A stretch of DNA of 64,000 nt from JAUPTX01 sp964652835 (GCA_964652835.1 CAZZCB010000002.1:28453-92452), one strand, 5' to 3'; shown: positions 24,281-32,066, numbered from the stretch's first letter. A program made the numbers and translations. Notes: generated by a model from the letters alone, not told the origin.

Positions 24281-25330
24281 ATGCCAAGAAAAAGATTAAA
24301 AATTTCTGTTTTAATTCCGGCTCACAACGAAGAAAAAATGATTTCTGCGTGTATTTTGTCGTGCTTAAAACAAACAAGGAAGCCTGATCAAATACTTGTC
24401 GTTGATGACGGCTCTACAGACGGTACTTCAGAAATACTAAAAAAATATAAAGATAAAATTACTCTAATACGCATACCAAAAGCGACTGGTAATAAAAGTA
24501 AGGCGCAAGAGCTAGGCATAAAGAAAGTCACAGGTGATATTTTTATTGCAACAGATGGAGATACTATAATTGATAAAAACTTCATTAAGCTTGTAGAACA
24601 AGATTTTAAAAATGACAAAGACCTATCTGTGGTAGCGGGATATGTTAAAAGTACGAAATATAATTTTCTAACATCATTAAGAGAAATTGACTATACTATT
24701 GGTCAAGATATCTATAAAAGAGCCCAATCAACTATTGGTTTCGTATTAGTGGTTCCTGGTTGCGCTGGTGTATTTAAGACTAGTCTTTTTAGAGACGGAA
24801 CTATAAATTTTGAGCACGATACTTTAACTGAAGATTTGGACTTTACTTATAAGATCAATAAAGCTGGACTAAAAATTAAATTCAACAGAAGGGCTGTGGT
24901 CTACACTCAAGACCCAGATACTTTATCTTCATACATTAATCAAATGAGAAGATGGTATGGTGGTGGATGGCAAAACCTGAAAAAACACTTTGATGTTTCT
25001 GTAACTAAACCAAGCGCGGCATTGATGTTGTCGATGTCTTATATTGAAGGATTCATGTCTCCACTTTTGTTTTTCGTGGTGCCATTTTTAAATATGGTTT
25101 TTTTCCTTAAGCTTCTAGTACTATATTTAGTTTCAAATATAGTAATGGGTATATATTCGAGTATTAAGAAAGGTAGAATAGATTTACTTTTATACTCACC
25201 GCTTGGTGTAATTCTGACATACATAAACGCTTATGTTTTTTTCGAACAATTTTTCAAAGAGATGATTCTAAATAAAAAGAGTATGAAATGGTTTCATCCC
25301 GAAAGAAGATCTGAAGTAATTAAAGTTTAA
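24281..25330 (+). CDS. Family 2 glycosyltransferase with C-terminal membrane helices
   Basis: A 349-residue GT2 enzyme: ISVLIPAHNEEKMI, ILVVDDGSTDGTSEIL, IFIATDGDT (metal-binding DxD), TEDLDFTYKI and the QxxRW motif (QMRRWYGGGW) are all present. Three C-terminal membrane segments place it with processive or polyprenol-using enzymes that make cell-surface polysaccharides. The ATG at 24281 is chosen because the promoter lies inside the longer ORF from 24242. Followed after 10 nt by a small membrane protein. Confidence 0.92.
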   Translation: MPRKRLKISVLIPAHNEEKMISACILSCLKQTRKPDQILVVDDGSTDGTSEILKKYKDKITLIRIPKATGNKSKAQELGIKKVTGDIFIATDGDTIIDKNFIKLVEQDFKNDKDLSVVAGYVKSTKYNFLTSLREIDYTIGQDIYKRAQSTIGFVLVVPGCAGVFKTSLFRDGTINFEHDTLTEDLDFTYKINKAGLKIKFNRRAVVYTQDPDTLSSYINQMRRWYGGGWQNLKKHFDVSVTKPSAALMLSMSYIEGFMSPLLFFVVPFLNMVFFLKLLVLYLVSNIVMGIYSSIKKGRIDLLLYSPLGVILTYINAYVFFEQFFKEMILNKKSMKWFHPERRSEVIKV

Positions 25331-25340
25331 TTTATATTAT

Positions 25341-25607
25341 ATGGCACCAATAGGAGGAATTTCAATGATGTTAAGTTTTATTATAATAATGATTGAAATG
25401 CTTATTAAAAAAATAAGTAAGGTTTTTAATTTTAAAAAAATAAATTATAAACAAAGTAGAAGTTTAGGATCTTTCTATTCTGTATTTATAGTTATTATTT
25501 TTGTTACTACGATCGGTTTACAGGTGAGACTAATTATAATAGAGTCATTAAAAAATAATAATTTTATTGTTTTGGCGGAAATGTATAATACTTTGTCAAA
25601 TAATTAA
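25341..25607 (+). CDS. Small hydrophobic protein behind the glycosyltransferase
   Basis: An 88-residue protein with two hydrophobic stretches (MMLSFIIIMIEMLI and FYSVFIVIIFVTTIGLQVRLIII) separated by a Lys-rich loop. It starts 10 nt after the glycosyltransferase stop and probably shares its transcript. No family is recognised; possibly an accessory subunit of the surface-glycan enzyme. ATG codons inside (e.g. at 25365) make the exact start uncertain. Confidence 0.6.
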   Translation: MAPIGGISMMLSFIIIMIEMLIKKISKVFNFKKINYKQSRSLGSFYSVFIVIIFVTTIGLQVRLIIIESLKNNNFIVLAEMYNTLSNN

Positions 25608-25655
25608 AAAGTCTGCTATAATAAAAACGAAGATTTATAATTATTTAAAAATATT

Positions 25656-25808
25656 ATGGCAAAAAGAATGAGTCAGGATGTGAAGCCTCAGAACGCAAAT
25701 CCAAGAAAGACAAAAAAGCGTTTGGCTGTTAAAAAGGCAATGCTCGCAGCAAAGAAAGATAAAAAGATGAGTGTATATAAAAGAGAAAGAGCGGCAAAGA
25801 AAAAATAA
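25656..25808 (+). CDS. Tiny Lys-rich basic protein, 50 residues
   Basis: ORF starting MAKRMSQDVKPQNANPRKTK and ending in ERAAKKK. Eighteen or so Lys/Arg residues, no hydrophobic core: a likely RNA- or nucleoid/ribosome-associated peptide. TATAAT lies near 25617-25622 and the leader is AT-rich. It is followed by a second tiny basic gene and a shared terminator. The clean ORF and matching style of the second gene support coding; function unknown. Confidence 0.65.
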   Translation: MAKRMSQDVKPQNANPRKTKKRLAVKKAMLAAKKDKKMSVYKRERAAKKK

Positions 25809-25841
25809 GATTTATTATTAAAATATTTTTTTAAAAAATAT

Positions 25842-25907
25842 ATGGCAAAGGGTCAACAAAGAAGTAATAAAGAAGCTAAGAAACCAAAAAAGCCAAAAGC
25901 AAAGTAG
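25842..25907 (+). CDS. Conserved-type mini-protein of 21 residues (MAKGQQRSNKEAKKP...)
   Basis: A 66-nt ORF encodes MAKGQQRSNKEAKKPKKPKA plus a final Lys. As far as I recall, very similar short proteins of the MAK.QQRSN.E.KKPKK pattern are annotated as hypothetical in many proteobacteria, which makes this tiny ORF credible. It follows the 50-residue basic protein after 33 nt and precedes a strong terminator. Strongly basic, likely disordered and nucleic-acid- or ribosome-binding; no function known. Confidence 0.65.
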   Translation: MAKGQQRSNKEAKKPKKPKAK

Positions 25908-25912
25908 TGGAT

Positions 25913-25949
25913 AAAAAGAGCGGGCGCCGAAAGGCGCCCGCTCTTTTTT
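25913..25949. terminator. Strong bidirectional terminator
   Basis: AAAAAGAGCGGGCGCC, GAAA, GGCGCCCGCTCTTTTTT. Confidence 0.9.
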
Positions 25950-25952
25950 ACC

Positions 25953-25981
25953 TTGCTTTTTTACATAAACAAGTGTATGAT
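25953..25981 (+). promoter_or_regulatory. Promoter of the zinc-ribbon protein gene
   Basis: TTGCTT (25953-25958), 17-nt spacer, TATGAT (25976-25981). Confidence 0.6.
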
Positions 25982-26027
25982 GTCAATACTTATTAATAAA
26001 TAGACTAGAAACGCTGGTCTTTCACAT

Positions 26028-26600
26028 ATGGCAGAATTTAAAAGAAGTGGTGGATACGGAGATAAAAATAGAGGCGGAGGCGGATTTAAAAGAGGTGGTG
26101 ATAGACCATCATCTTTCGGAGGGCGACCTTCTTTTGGCTCTAAATTTGGAGGAAGAAGCGACGGACCAAAAACTATGCACAAAGCAATTTGCGCAGGTTG
26201 CGGAAAAACTTGTGAAGTTCCTTTTAAACCAAATGGACAAAAGCCAGTTTTCTGTAATGACTGTTTCGGAGATCAGCGAGATGAAAATAAAGGAGGTTCT
26301 GAAAACAAATACGAAAAGAGAAATTTCAGTGAGCCAAGATTTCCGAAAGCTGCTCGTCCAGAAAGAGACTATGTTAAGCCAGCTACTTTAGGTTCTGATT
26401 TAAAGAAAGAGATTGATTCTCTAAACGCCAAGCTTGATAAAATAATAGACATGATGAAGCAAGGTATCAAACCAAAGTCACCTGAAAAAGAAAGAGATAT
26501 TCCAGCGCTTCTAGCTGACATTGAAAGCACAGAGGGAAAATCAAAAAAGAAATCAACTAAAAAAGTTTCTGCTAAAAAAGCTAGTAAGAAAAAGAAGTAA
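26028..26600 (+). CDS. Gly/Arg-rich protein with CxxC-x17-CxxC zinc ribbon
   Basis: A 190-residue protein in three parts: a Gly/Arg/Phe-rich disordered N terminus with RGG-like boxes (about 1-45), a zinc ribbon MHKAICAGCGKTCEVPF ... PVFCNDCF (CxxC-x17-CxxC type), and a C-terminal short coiled coil (KKEIDSLNAKLDKIIDMMK) ending in a Lys/Ser-rich tail. RGG boxes and the basic tail suggest RNA binding. Proteins with this zinc ribbon recur in CPR and some archaea without known function. It sits between two strong terminators. Confidence 0.85.
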   Translation: MAEFKRSGGYGDKNRGGGGFKRGGDRPSSFGGRPSFGSKFGGRSDGPKTMHKAICAGCGKTCEVPFKPNGQKPVFCNDCFGDQRDENKGGSENKYEKRNFSEPRFPKAARPERDYVKPATLGSDLKKEIDSLNAKLDKIIDMMKQGIKPKSPEKERDIPALLADIESTEGKSKKKSTKKVSAKKASKKKK

Positions 26601-26615
26601 AATATAAATACGGAA

Positions 26616-26652
26616 AATATAAAGGCGCGCCCAGAGGGCGCGCCTTTATATT
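26616..26652. terminator. Strong bidirectional terminator
   Basis: AATATAAAGGCGCGCCC, AGA, GGGCGCGCCTTTATATT. Confidence 0.85.
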
Positions 26653-26670
26653 TTCTTGTATAATCAGGGA

Positions 26671-26931
26671 ATGAAATATTTCGTATACATCTTGGAGTGC
26701 AGTGATAAAACTCTGTACGTCGGCTCTACAACAGATCTTGAAAAAAGACTTCACGCTCACAACAATCTAAAATCTGGCGCCCACTACACAAAAATACGTC
26801 GTCCAGTAAATCTTAAATACTGCCAGTGGTTTAAAACTTACGCAAAATCTAGAAGCCGGGAAGCCGAGCTTAAAAGACTTACTAGGGAAGAAAAGCTTCA
26901 TCTTATTAAAAATCATAATATGGTAAAATAA
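26671..26931 (+). CDS. GIY-YIG nuclease domain protein (UPF0213/YhbQ-like)
   Basis: An 86-residue stand-alone GIY-YIG domain: YFVYILECSDKTLYVGSTTDLEKRLHAHN with the YVYIL/YVGST pair, the catalytic-type Arg and His, and the SRSREAELKRL motif with the metal-binding Glu. ATG 26671 is chosen because TATAAT (26659-26664) lies 6 nt upstream, which excludes the longer ORF and implies a leaderless mRNA. Such proteins are thought to act as structure-specific DNA nucleases. tspO follows after 4 nt. Confidence 0.92.
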   Translation: MKYFVYILECSDKTLYVGSTTDLEKRLHAHNNLKSGAHYTKIRRPVNLKYCQWFKTYAKSRSREAELKRLTREEKLHLIKNHNMVK

Positions 26932-26935
26932 AGTT

Positions 26936-27331
26936 ATGAATACATATAACTGGTATCAAACTTTAATAAAGCCCTCTTTCGCTCCGCCGTCTTTTCTTTT
27001 CGGACCCGTCTGGACAGTTCTCTACATAATAATAGCCTACACTTTTGGCACAGTTTTTTATAAACTTTTCAAAGGCCAGATTCCTTTTATTATCGCTCTG
27101 CCATTTTTTTTAAACTTAGTTTTTAACTTTGCTTTTACTCCGCTTCAGTTCGGTTTAAAAAACAATCTATTTGCGGCGATAGATATTGCTTTAGTTTTAG
27201 GAACACTCATCTGGGCGATGGTTGCTATTTGGCCATATGCAAAATGGATTGTTTACGCAAATATTCCATATCTTCTTTGGGTAACTTTCGCGACAGCTCT
27301 CCAGTTTACGATTACTTATTTAAATAGATAA
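26936..27331 (+). CDS. tspO: TspO/MBR family protein lacking the first membrane helix
   Basis: A 131-residue TspO/peripheral benzodiazepine-receptor homologue. WYQTLIKPSFAPPSFLFGPVW is the conserved loop and second helix start, and four membrane helices follow, including ATALQFTITYLN at the end. Full-length TspO has five helices; here the usual first helix before WY is missing and only MNTYN precedes. The family binds tetrapyrroles and sterols. The gene starts 4 nt after the GIY-YIG stop and yjjX follows 3 nt after its end, so these are one operon. Confidence 0.9.
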   Translation: MNTYNWYQTLIKPSFAPPSFLFGPVWTVLYIIIAYTFGTVFYKLFKGQIPFIIALPFFLNLVFNFAFTPLQFGLKNNLFAAIDIALVLGTLIWAMVAIWPYAKWIVYANIPYLLWVTFATALQFTITYLNR

Positions 27332-27334
27332 ATT

Positions 27335-27871
27335 ATGAAAATTAAGGTAGCTTCAACAAATCCACAAAAAATACAAGCAGTAAAAGATCTATCTTTAGAA
27401 TATGATTTCCTAAAAGATTCATTTATAGAAGGCGTTTCTGTTCCATCAGGTGTTAGTGATCAACCCAAGTCTTTAGATGAAACTATAACCGGTGCTAAAA
27501 ATAGAGCAAAATCAGCTTTTGAAGATTGCGAACTTAGTTTTGGTTTAGAAAGCGGGTTAATGAACGTTCCAGAAACTAAAAGTGGACAGATGGATGTTTG
27601 CGTATGTGCCATTTATGATGGAAAGGAATTTCATCTTGGTCTTTCTTCTGCCTTTGAAGCACCTAAAAGAGTCACAGAACTAATGGCTGAAGGTATGAAT
27701 ATGTCAGATGCTTGTTTTGAAGCTGGGCTAACAGATGATAAAAATATTGGATCTTCAGAAGGTCTTATTGGTTTATTAACTAAAAATAAAATAACAAGAC
27801 TTGAATACACAAAACAAGCTGTGGCAACCGCTTTAATTCATTTGGAAAACAGAGATCTTTTTAATTATTAA
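27335..27871 (+). CDS. yjjX: Inosine/xanthosine triphosphatase (YjjX, DUF84)
   Basis: A 178-residue NTPase of the YjjX family, which removes non-canonical purine nucleotides such as ITP and XTP. KIKVASTNPQKIQAVK at the N terminus, VPSGVSDQPKSLDETITGAKNRA and FGLESGLMNV are typical substrate- and metal-binding segments, and the C-terminal LEYTKQAVATAL helix also fits. The stop overlaps the stop region of the convergent FAD flavoprotein by 4 nt, with no terminator between them. Confidence 0.9.
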   Translation: MKIKVASTNPQKIQAVKDLSLEYDFLKDSFIEGVSVPSGVSDQPKSLDETITGAKNRAKSAFEDCELSFGLESGLMNVPETKSGQMDVCVCAIYDGKEFHLGLSSAFEAPKRVTELMAEGMNMSDACFEAGLTDDKNIGSSEGLIGLLTKNKITRLEYTKQAVATALIHLENRDLFNY

Positions 27872-29127
27872 ACACCAGCATCTTTTCCTGCCACGTATCC
27901 GGTCGTCCAACAAAGCTGGAGACTGTATCCTCCTGACGGCCTGTCGACGTTTAAAACATCTCCGACGATATATAAATTATCAAAAAGGCGTGAACGCATT
28001 GTTTTAAAATCTACTTCCGAAAGATCAACTCCGCCCGAAGAAACGATAGCCTTCTCTTTTCCTAAAAGGTCCGACACCTGCATTTTCAAATGTTTAATAT
28101 TTTGAACTAAAGATATTCTTCCTTCGCGAGTGACGCTGTTGTTAAAAGTTTCCCCTGGAACGCCTGCTTTTTCTAGGGTTACTTCTACTAGAGAATTAGG
28201 GATTAAAGTTCCCAGAGAATTTTTAATCATCTTTTTATTTTCTGTTTTGAAAAGCTCTTGGAGTTTTTCGTTAAGTGTTCCGTAGTTTTCTTTCGGTAGT
28301 AAATCAAGTTCAATAAAAACCTCACCGTATTTTAAAAGTTCACCGACGTCTTTGCTCATATTGAGTACTGTCGGACCAGAAATACCAAAATGCGTAAAAA
28401 GAATTTTACCTTTCTCTACTTTTTGTTTTTCGCCGTCTTGGAAAAGTGAAAGCTTGATATCTGTTAGCGTTACGCCAGATAGTTTTTTAACCCAAGAGTC
28501 TTTTATGGAAATAGGCACGAGTGACGCATCGCTATCTAAAACTTTATGACCTAAATCTTTCAGCCATTTAAATCCGTCACCCGTTGAGCCAGTTTCTGGA
28601 CGAGACGTTCCGCCTGTAGCTACGATAAATTTCTTTGCTTTGATTTTTTCACCATTTTCTAAAATCGCCTGTGTCACTTGTCCACCTTCTTTTTCTAATT
28701 TTTTAACAGGAGAATTTGAAAGTATTTCTACTTGATTTTCTTTTAGATTTTCTACTAAAACGTCCCATACAGACTGCGCACGCTCTGTGATAGGGAAGGC
28801 ACGTTTTTCGTTTTCAACTTTTGTATCAAGACCCTTTGAAAGGAAAAAGTCGAGTGACTCTTTTACACCAAACGTGCTAAAGGGTGAAAACAGAAAAGGC
28901 TCAGCTTCTTTGTATTTTGAAAGTAGTATGCGGGTGTCGAATTCAGCATTTGTTATGTTGCATCTACCACCACCAGTTATAAGAAGTTTCTTGCCTAAAG
29001 AGTCGTTCTTCTCTATAAGAAGAACTTTTAATTTCTTGTTTTGGCTTTTTGCCGTGCCTGCGGACATCATCCCAGCTGGACCACCGCCGATAACAACCAA
29101 ATCCCAGATAGTGTCTTTTGTGTTCAT
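27868..29127 (-). CDS. FAD-dependent oxidoreductase of the YhiN/HI0933 family
   Basis: A 419-residue flavoprotein. WDLVVIGGGPAGMMSAGTA is the dinucleotide-binding fold, LGKKLLITGGGRCNITNA is the family hallmark, FIVATGGTSRPETGSTGDG and the C-terminal GGVDLSEVDFKTMRS...LYIVGDVLNVDRPSGGYSLQ (described in parts) complete it. I take ATG 29127 (MNTKDTIWDL) because the 33 residues before it are basic and unrelated to the fold. YhiN-type enzymes have no firmly assigned substrate. It is convergent with yjjX. Confidence 0.92.
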   Translation of the reverse strand: MNTKDTIWDLVVIGGGPAGMMSAGTAKSQNKKLKVLLIEKNDSLGKKLLITGGGRCNITNAEFDTRILLSKYKEAEPFLFSPFSTFGVKESLDFFLSKGLDTKVENEKRAFPITERAQSVWDVLVENLKENQVEILSNSPVKKLEKEGGQVTQAILENGEKIKAKKFIVATGGTSRPETGSTGDGFKWLKDLGHKVLDSDASLVPISIKDSWVKKLSGVTLTDIKLSLFQDGEKQKVEKGKILFTHFGISGPTVLNMSKDVGELLKYGEVFIELDLLPKENYGTLNEKLQELFKTENKKMIKNSLGTLIPNSLVEVTLEKAGVPGETFNNSVTREGRISLVQNIKHLKMQVSDLLGKEKAIVSSGGVDLSEVDFKTMRSRLFDNLYIVGDVLNVDRPSGGYSLQLCWTTGYVAGKDAGV

Positions 29128-29219
29128 ACACCAGATGTTAACATAAAACTTTCGTTTTTGGTTTATGTTTTTGTTCTTAAAGAAGGGAAGAGGGCGTACG
29201 AAGCAATACCTTAAAAACT

Positions 29220-29247
29220 TTGACAAAAATAAACTTTGTTGTAATAT
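29220..29247 (+). promoter_or_regulatory. Promoter of the 134-residue hypothetical gene
   Basis: TTGACA (29220-29225), 16-nt spacer, TAATAT (29242-29247), followed by a long A/C-rich leader (cacaaaccaccctaatcaat). Confidence 0.75.
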
Positions 29248-29292
29248 GGTTTTTGGATTCGTTCACAAACCACCCTAATCAATTTGAGCAAC

Positions 29293-29697
29293 ATGAAGAA
29301 AGTGGCAGAAGAAGCGTTTTTTGTCGGACCTCGCACCTTGTGGAACGAAATCCTGGACTCAGGTAACTCTGAGACCAGGATTTCCGTTGGCAACAATAAC
29401 CTTCGCACTGAATATTATATGCGAAGGACTTCACATCCGAAGAAGATGGAGTGTATTCACATACTTCACTTCCCGTGGAAAAAGCATTTGGCTGAAGCGG
29501 GCTTTACTTGTGGGGACACCTGCATTGTTTCGCTCATTGAGGTTTCTAATGTGGTCGACACCCAGAACTCATCGGCTGCGATAATGGTCACTTCATTCGA
29601 CCAACTTCAGGCGTATGTTCTTATCGATAACTCTGAACAGTTCATGGAGCTGTATAAGCAACTTCGTGAGAACATGCGAACTCAGGTCGTCGTCTGA
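29293..29697 (+). CDS. Hypothetical protein, 134 residues, single-gene unit
   Basis: No family is recognised. The protein starts MKKVAEEAFFVGPRTLWNEI, is soluble, and has four Cys/His-containing spots (SHPKKMECIHILHF, FTCGDTCIVSL) that could bind a metal. The last third is a helix ending QLRENMRTQVVV. Own promoter, an A/C-rich leader of about 40 nt, and a private terminator make it an autonomous unit. Base composition is close to 50% GC, unlike the flanking FAD and AI-2E-type genes. ATG 29293 is preferred over the TTG at 29284. Confidence 0.75.
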   Translation: MKKVAEEAFFVGPRTLWNEILDSGNSETRISVGNNNLRTEYYMRRTSHPKKMECIHILHFPWKKHLAEAGFTCGDTCIVSLIEVSNVVDTQNSSAAIMVTSFDQLQAYVLIDNSEQFMELYKQLRENMRTQVVV

Positions 29698-29713
29698 TCT
29701 ACCATTTTCGCCC

Positions 29714-29753
29714 AAGCCGCACATTCCCAGAAGGGGGTGGGCGGCTTTTTTTT
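29714..29753 (+). terminator. Intrinsic terminator
   Basis: AAGCCGC (29714-29720) with GCGGCTT (29741-29747), then T-run to 29753. Confidence 0.8.
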
Positions 29754-29800
29754 GTGGATATTACTTCGCATTTAAAAATATTTTCTATATACTTATATAT

Positions 29801-30832
29801 ATGGATACAAAAATACCACCAAAATATTTTTTCTTTACTTTACTTATTTTAGCAATAGCTTTTACTTTGGTTCTGTTTAGACCATTTTTAACAGTTATAA
29901 TATTATCCGCTTCGCTTGCTTTAGTCTTCAGTCCTGTCTACAAGTGGCTTCAGTCTAAGATGACTTGGCAATCAGGCTGGCTTTCTTCAGTTCTCACGAT
30001 TTTACTTTTTGTTGTGATACTTTGTGGACCACTCTTTTTTGTAGGGAAGTTAATGTTTCAACAATCAACAGACCTCTATCAGTCCCTGACATCGACCTAT
30101 GATTCAAATGAGTTCTTAGAAAATTTAGAAATAAAGATAGCTGGTTTCTTGCCAGATAGTATTGATATAGACCTGAAACAAAAAATAGCTGACGCCGCTT
30201 CTTCTATATCTGAAAACCTGGGAACACTTTTTAGTTCAACCCTGAACACTATTTTTTCTTTCTTCTTGGTAATACTTTCGATGTTCTATTTCCTAAAAGA
30301 CGGAGACAGATGGAAAAGAGCGATTATATTTTTAAGTCCGCTTCCAGATACGTATGATAAAAAAGTTATTGAGAGATTAAAAAGAGCGGTTAACGGTATT
30401 ATCTTTGGTTATCTTTTTATTGGGTTTGCCCAAGGCGCGCTACTGGGTCTTGGTCTTGCGATTTTTGGAGTACCAAACGCCGTCCTGTTCGGAGTTATCG
30501 CTGCGATAGCATCTCTTGTGCCAATGTTCGGAACAGGTCTTGTTGCGATACCAGTTATTTTATTTTTGTTTGCTACTGGCGACACTGCTTCTGCTGTCGG
30601 TCTTTCTATTTGGGCTGGAGTTGTTGTAGGTGCATCAGACGAAGTTCTAAGACCTCTTGTTATCGGAAACCATTTAAATATTCCTCCACTACTAATACTC
30701 TTTGCAGTTTTAGGAGGACTAGCATTTTTAGGACCTATTGGAGTTTTGATTGGTCCTCTAACACTTAGCCTACTTCACGCTCTTGTTTCTATATACAGAG
30801 ATGGTGAAAAGAAAGTTGACCTTAGTGTATAA
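29801..30832 (+). CDS. AI-2E family transporter (PerM/YdiK-like)
   Basis: A 343-residue polytopic protein of the AI-2 exporter superfamily. Typical features are the N-terminal helix pair with RPFLTVIILSASLALVFSPVY, the soluble mid-region, the GIIFGYLFIGFAQGALLGLGL helix run (shown here in part), FGVPNAVLFGVIAAIASLVPMFGT and the C-terminal PLLILFAVLGGLAFLGPIG. About eight membrane segments are expected. ATG 29801 is chosen; the longer ORF overlaps the upstream gene and terminator. Substrate unknown; AI-2 itself is unlikely. Confidence 0.88.
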   Translation: MDTKIPPKYFFFTLLILAIAFTLVLFRPFLTVIILSASLALVFSPVYKWLQSKMTWQSGWLSSVLTILLFVVILCGPLFFVGKLMFQQSTDLYQSLTSTYDSNEFLENLEIKIAGFLPDSIDIDLKQKIADAASSISENLGTLFSSTLNTIFSFFLVILSMFYFLKDGDRWKRAIIFLSPLPDTYDKKVIERLKRAVNGIIFGYLFIGFAQGALLGLGLAIFGVPNAVLFGVIAAIASLVPMFGTGLVAIPVILFLFATGDTASAVGLSIWAGVVVGASDEVLRPLVIGNHLNIPPLLILFAVLGGLAFLGPIGVLIGPLTLSLLHALVSIYRDGEKKVDLSV

Positions 30833-30870
30833 TATTTTTTAATTTATTATTTATTAAATTTATTTTTAAT

Positions 30871-31407
30871 ATGGCAAAAATAGTTTTAGCAATATTGGTT
30901 TTAGGTGGGGCAGCATTTTTGATTTTTTCTGGAGGCAATAAAGACGATGTAAAAACTGAGGAAAACACACAAGAGTCACAGAGTGCGGATCAGGTAAATG
31001 TAGAATCAAAAGATTTTGAAGAGAAGACAACTCTTTCAAGGCTTATGGGTAAAGGCGGAAACTATATGTGTACTTTTGTTCACAATACACAGATGGGCGA
31101 GTCGACAGGAACAGTTTATATTTCAAACAAAAAAATCAGAGGTGATTTTGTCAGCAAGGTTTCCGTCCCAGGCCTTCCAAATATGGGTGACATAACTACT
31201 CACATGATAAGCGACGGAGAATCTGTTTACACTTGGTCATCAATGTCTGCCGAAGGTTATAAAGTTCCGGTGGCGCAGGAAGACAAGACAGTTGAGTCTT
31301 CAGCCAGCGTTCCAGTAGATCAAGAACTTGATTATAAATGTGTTGGATGGACAGCCGATCAGTCAAAGTTTTCTTTGCCAACAAATATTACTTTTAAAAC
31401 AATCTAA
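30871..31407 (+). CDS. Membrane-anchored exported hypothetical protein
   Basis: A 178-residue protein with an N-terminal membrane anchor (MAKIVLAILVLGGAAFLIFSGG), an acidic Gln/Glu/Ser linker, and a beta-rich extracytoplasmic domain containing NYMCTFVHNTQMGESTGTVYI, IRGDFVSKVS, TTHMISDGESVYTWS and two Cys (MCTF, YKCVGW) that may pair. The layout resembles DUF4412-like lipoprotein folds, but I cannot assign it. It starts 38 nt after the transporter and ends at a strong terminator shared with the convergent small gene. Confidence 0.8.
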   Translation: MAKIVLAILVLGGAAFLIFSGGNKDDVKTEENTQESQSADQVNVESKDFEEKTTLSRLMGKGGNYMCTFVHNTQMGESTGTVYISNKKIRGDFVSKVSVPGLPNMGDITTHMISDGESVYTWSSMSAEGYKVPVAQEDKTVESSASVPVDQELDYKCVGWTADQSKFSLPTNITFKTI

Positions 31408-31414
31408 ACAGAAG

Positions 31415-31442
31415 AAAAGCCCGCGCGGAGCGCGGGCTTTTT
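31415..31442. terminator. Bidirectional intrinsic terminator
   Basis: AAAAGCCCGCGC, GGA, GCGCGGGCTTTTT; usable for the plus-strand gene and the minus-strand small ORF. Confidence 0.9.
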
Positions 31443-31483
31443 GTATGCAATAAAGAACTCGGTGGTTGCTTGGTGTTTGGTTT

Positions 31484-31636
31484 CTACCATTTGATTATCG
31501 CTTGCCAGACGAGGTCTTGAACCTGTCTTATTTGTGGCGTAGATTCTCTGGCTACTTTCTTTTTTATTGGCCTCAGTATTCCAACTCTTGGGCGTGTCGG
31601 AGTGATCACGTGTCTTCCGCTGTTTCTGCTTCTCAT
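31484..31636 (-). CDS. Possible small basic protein, 50 residues (minus strand)
   Basis: The minus strand encodes MRSRNSGRHVITPTRPRVGI followed by LRPIKKKVARESTPQIRQVQ and DLVWQAIIKW. It has a basic N terminus and a C-terminal amphipathic helix. AGA codons are used heavily, as elsewhere in the window. A -10-like TATAGA lies about 25 nt upstream in an AT-rich tract, the leader is A-rich, and the bidirectional hairpin at 31415-31442 can terminate it. An overlapping plus-strand ORF (31466-31663) is rich in aromatics and looks like its shadow. No family recognised. Confidence 0.45.
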   Translation of the reverse strand: MRSRNSGRHVITPTRPRVGILRPIKKKVARESTPQIRQVQDLVWQAIIKW

Positions 31637-31800
31637 GGGACTTTGATTTTTTATATTCTATAACATAAAAAATAAAAAGTCATCTTATATTTTTTTAAAA
31701 AAATCATAAAAAATATTTTGAAAATATTTTTTATCTAAAATAAAAAATTAAAAATAAATTTATTTTTAAAAATAAAAAAAGTTTTGCACAGTTTTTTTAT
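31637..31800. other. Extremely AT-rich tract without genes
   Basis: About 160 bp nearly free of G and C, made of A- and T-runs with inverted repeats such as AAAATATTTT and AAAAATAAATTTATTTTT. No ORF. It could act as an UP element for the promoter TTGCAC-17-CTATGT near 31783-31811, or as a nucleoid-protein binding or DNA-unwinding site. No DnaA boxes or dnaA gene were seen, so I do not call an origin. Confidence 0.5.
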
Positions 31801-31948
31801 TTTGCTCTATGTTTTTTTTCAAATAAGAAGTAAAATTTTAGTAACGTTCACTTCAAACAATCTTTCCTTCAGGCTTTTGCAAAAGTTTTAAGGAGAACGT
31901 AGGTTGATATTATTATTAGTATTTAATCACGCAAGTGATCCAACTAAC

Positions 31949-32053
31949 ATGGCAAAGAAAAAAGCTGCAAAAAAGAAAGTTGCTAAAAAAGTAGCAAAGA
32001 AGAAAGTTGCTAAAAAAGCAGCAAAGAAAAAAGTTGCAAAGAAGAAGCGATAA
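31949..32053 (+). CDS. Tiny Lys/Ala-repeat protein, 34 residues (histone H1-like)
   Basis: The ORF starts MAKKKAAKKKVAKKVAKKK and continues with the same (V/A)AKK(K) unit to a final Arg. This is the composition of H1-like and AlgP-like tails, so DNA compaction is plausible. An AAGGAG at about 31890 precedes a TTG codon at 31904 that is in frame 15 codons upstream, so a longer form with a hydrophobic N terminus (LILLLVFNHASDPTN) is possible, but the composition favours the ATG. A terminator follows. Confidence 0.65.
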   Translation: MAKKKAAKKKVAKKVAKKKVAKKAAKKKVAKKKR

Positions 32054-32066
32054 TTTTATCCCACTT

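Noticed and set aside
31466..31663. Plus-strand ORF of 65 codons rich in Trp, Tyr and Phe
   Set aside because: Composition looks like the antisense of a basic protein, and no promoter fits; the minus-strand 50-residue frame is preferred.
31637..31800. AT-rich tract as replication origin
   Set aside because: No DnaA boxes and no dnaA, dnaN or gyrB nearby.
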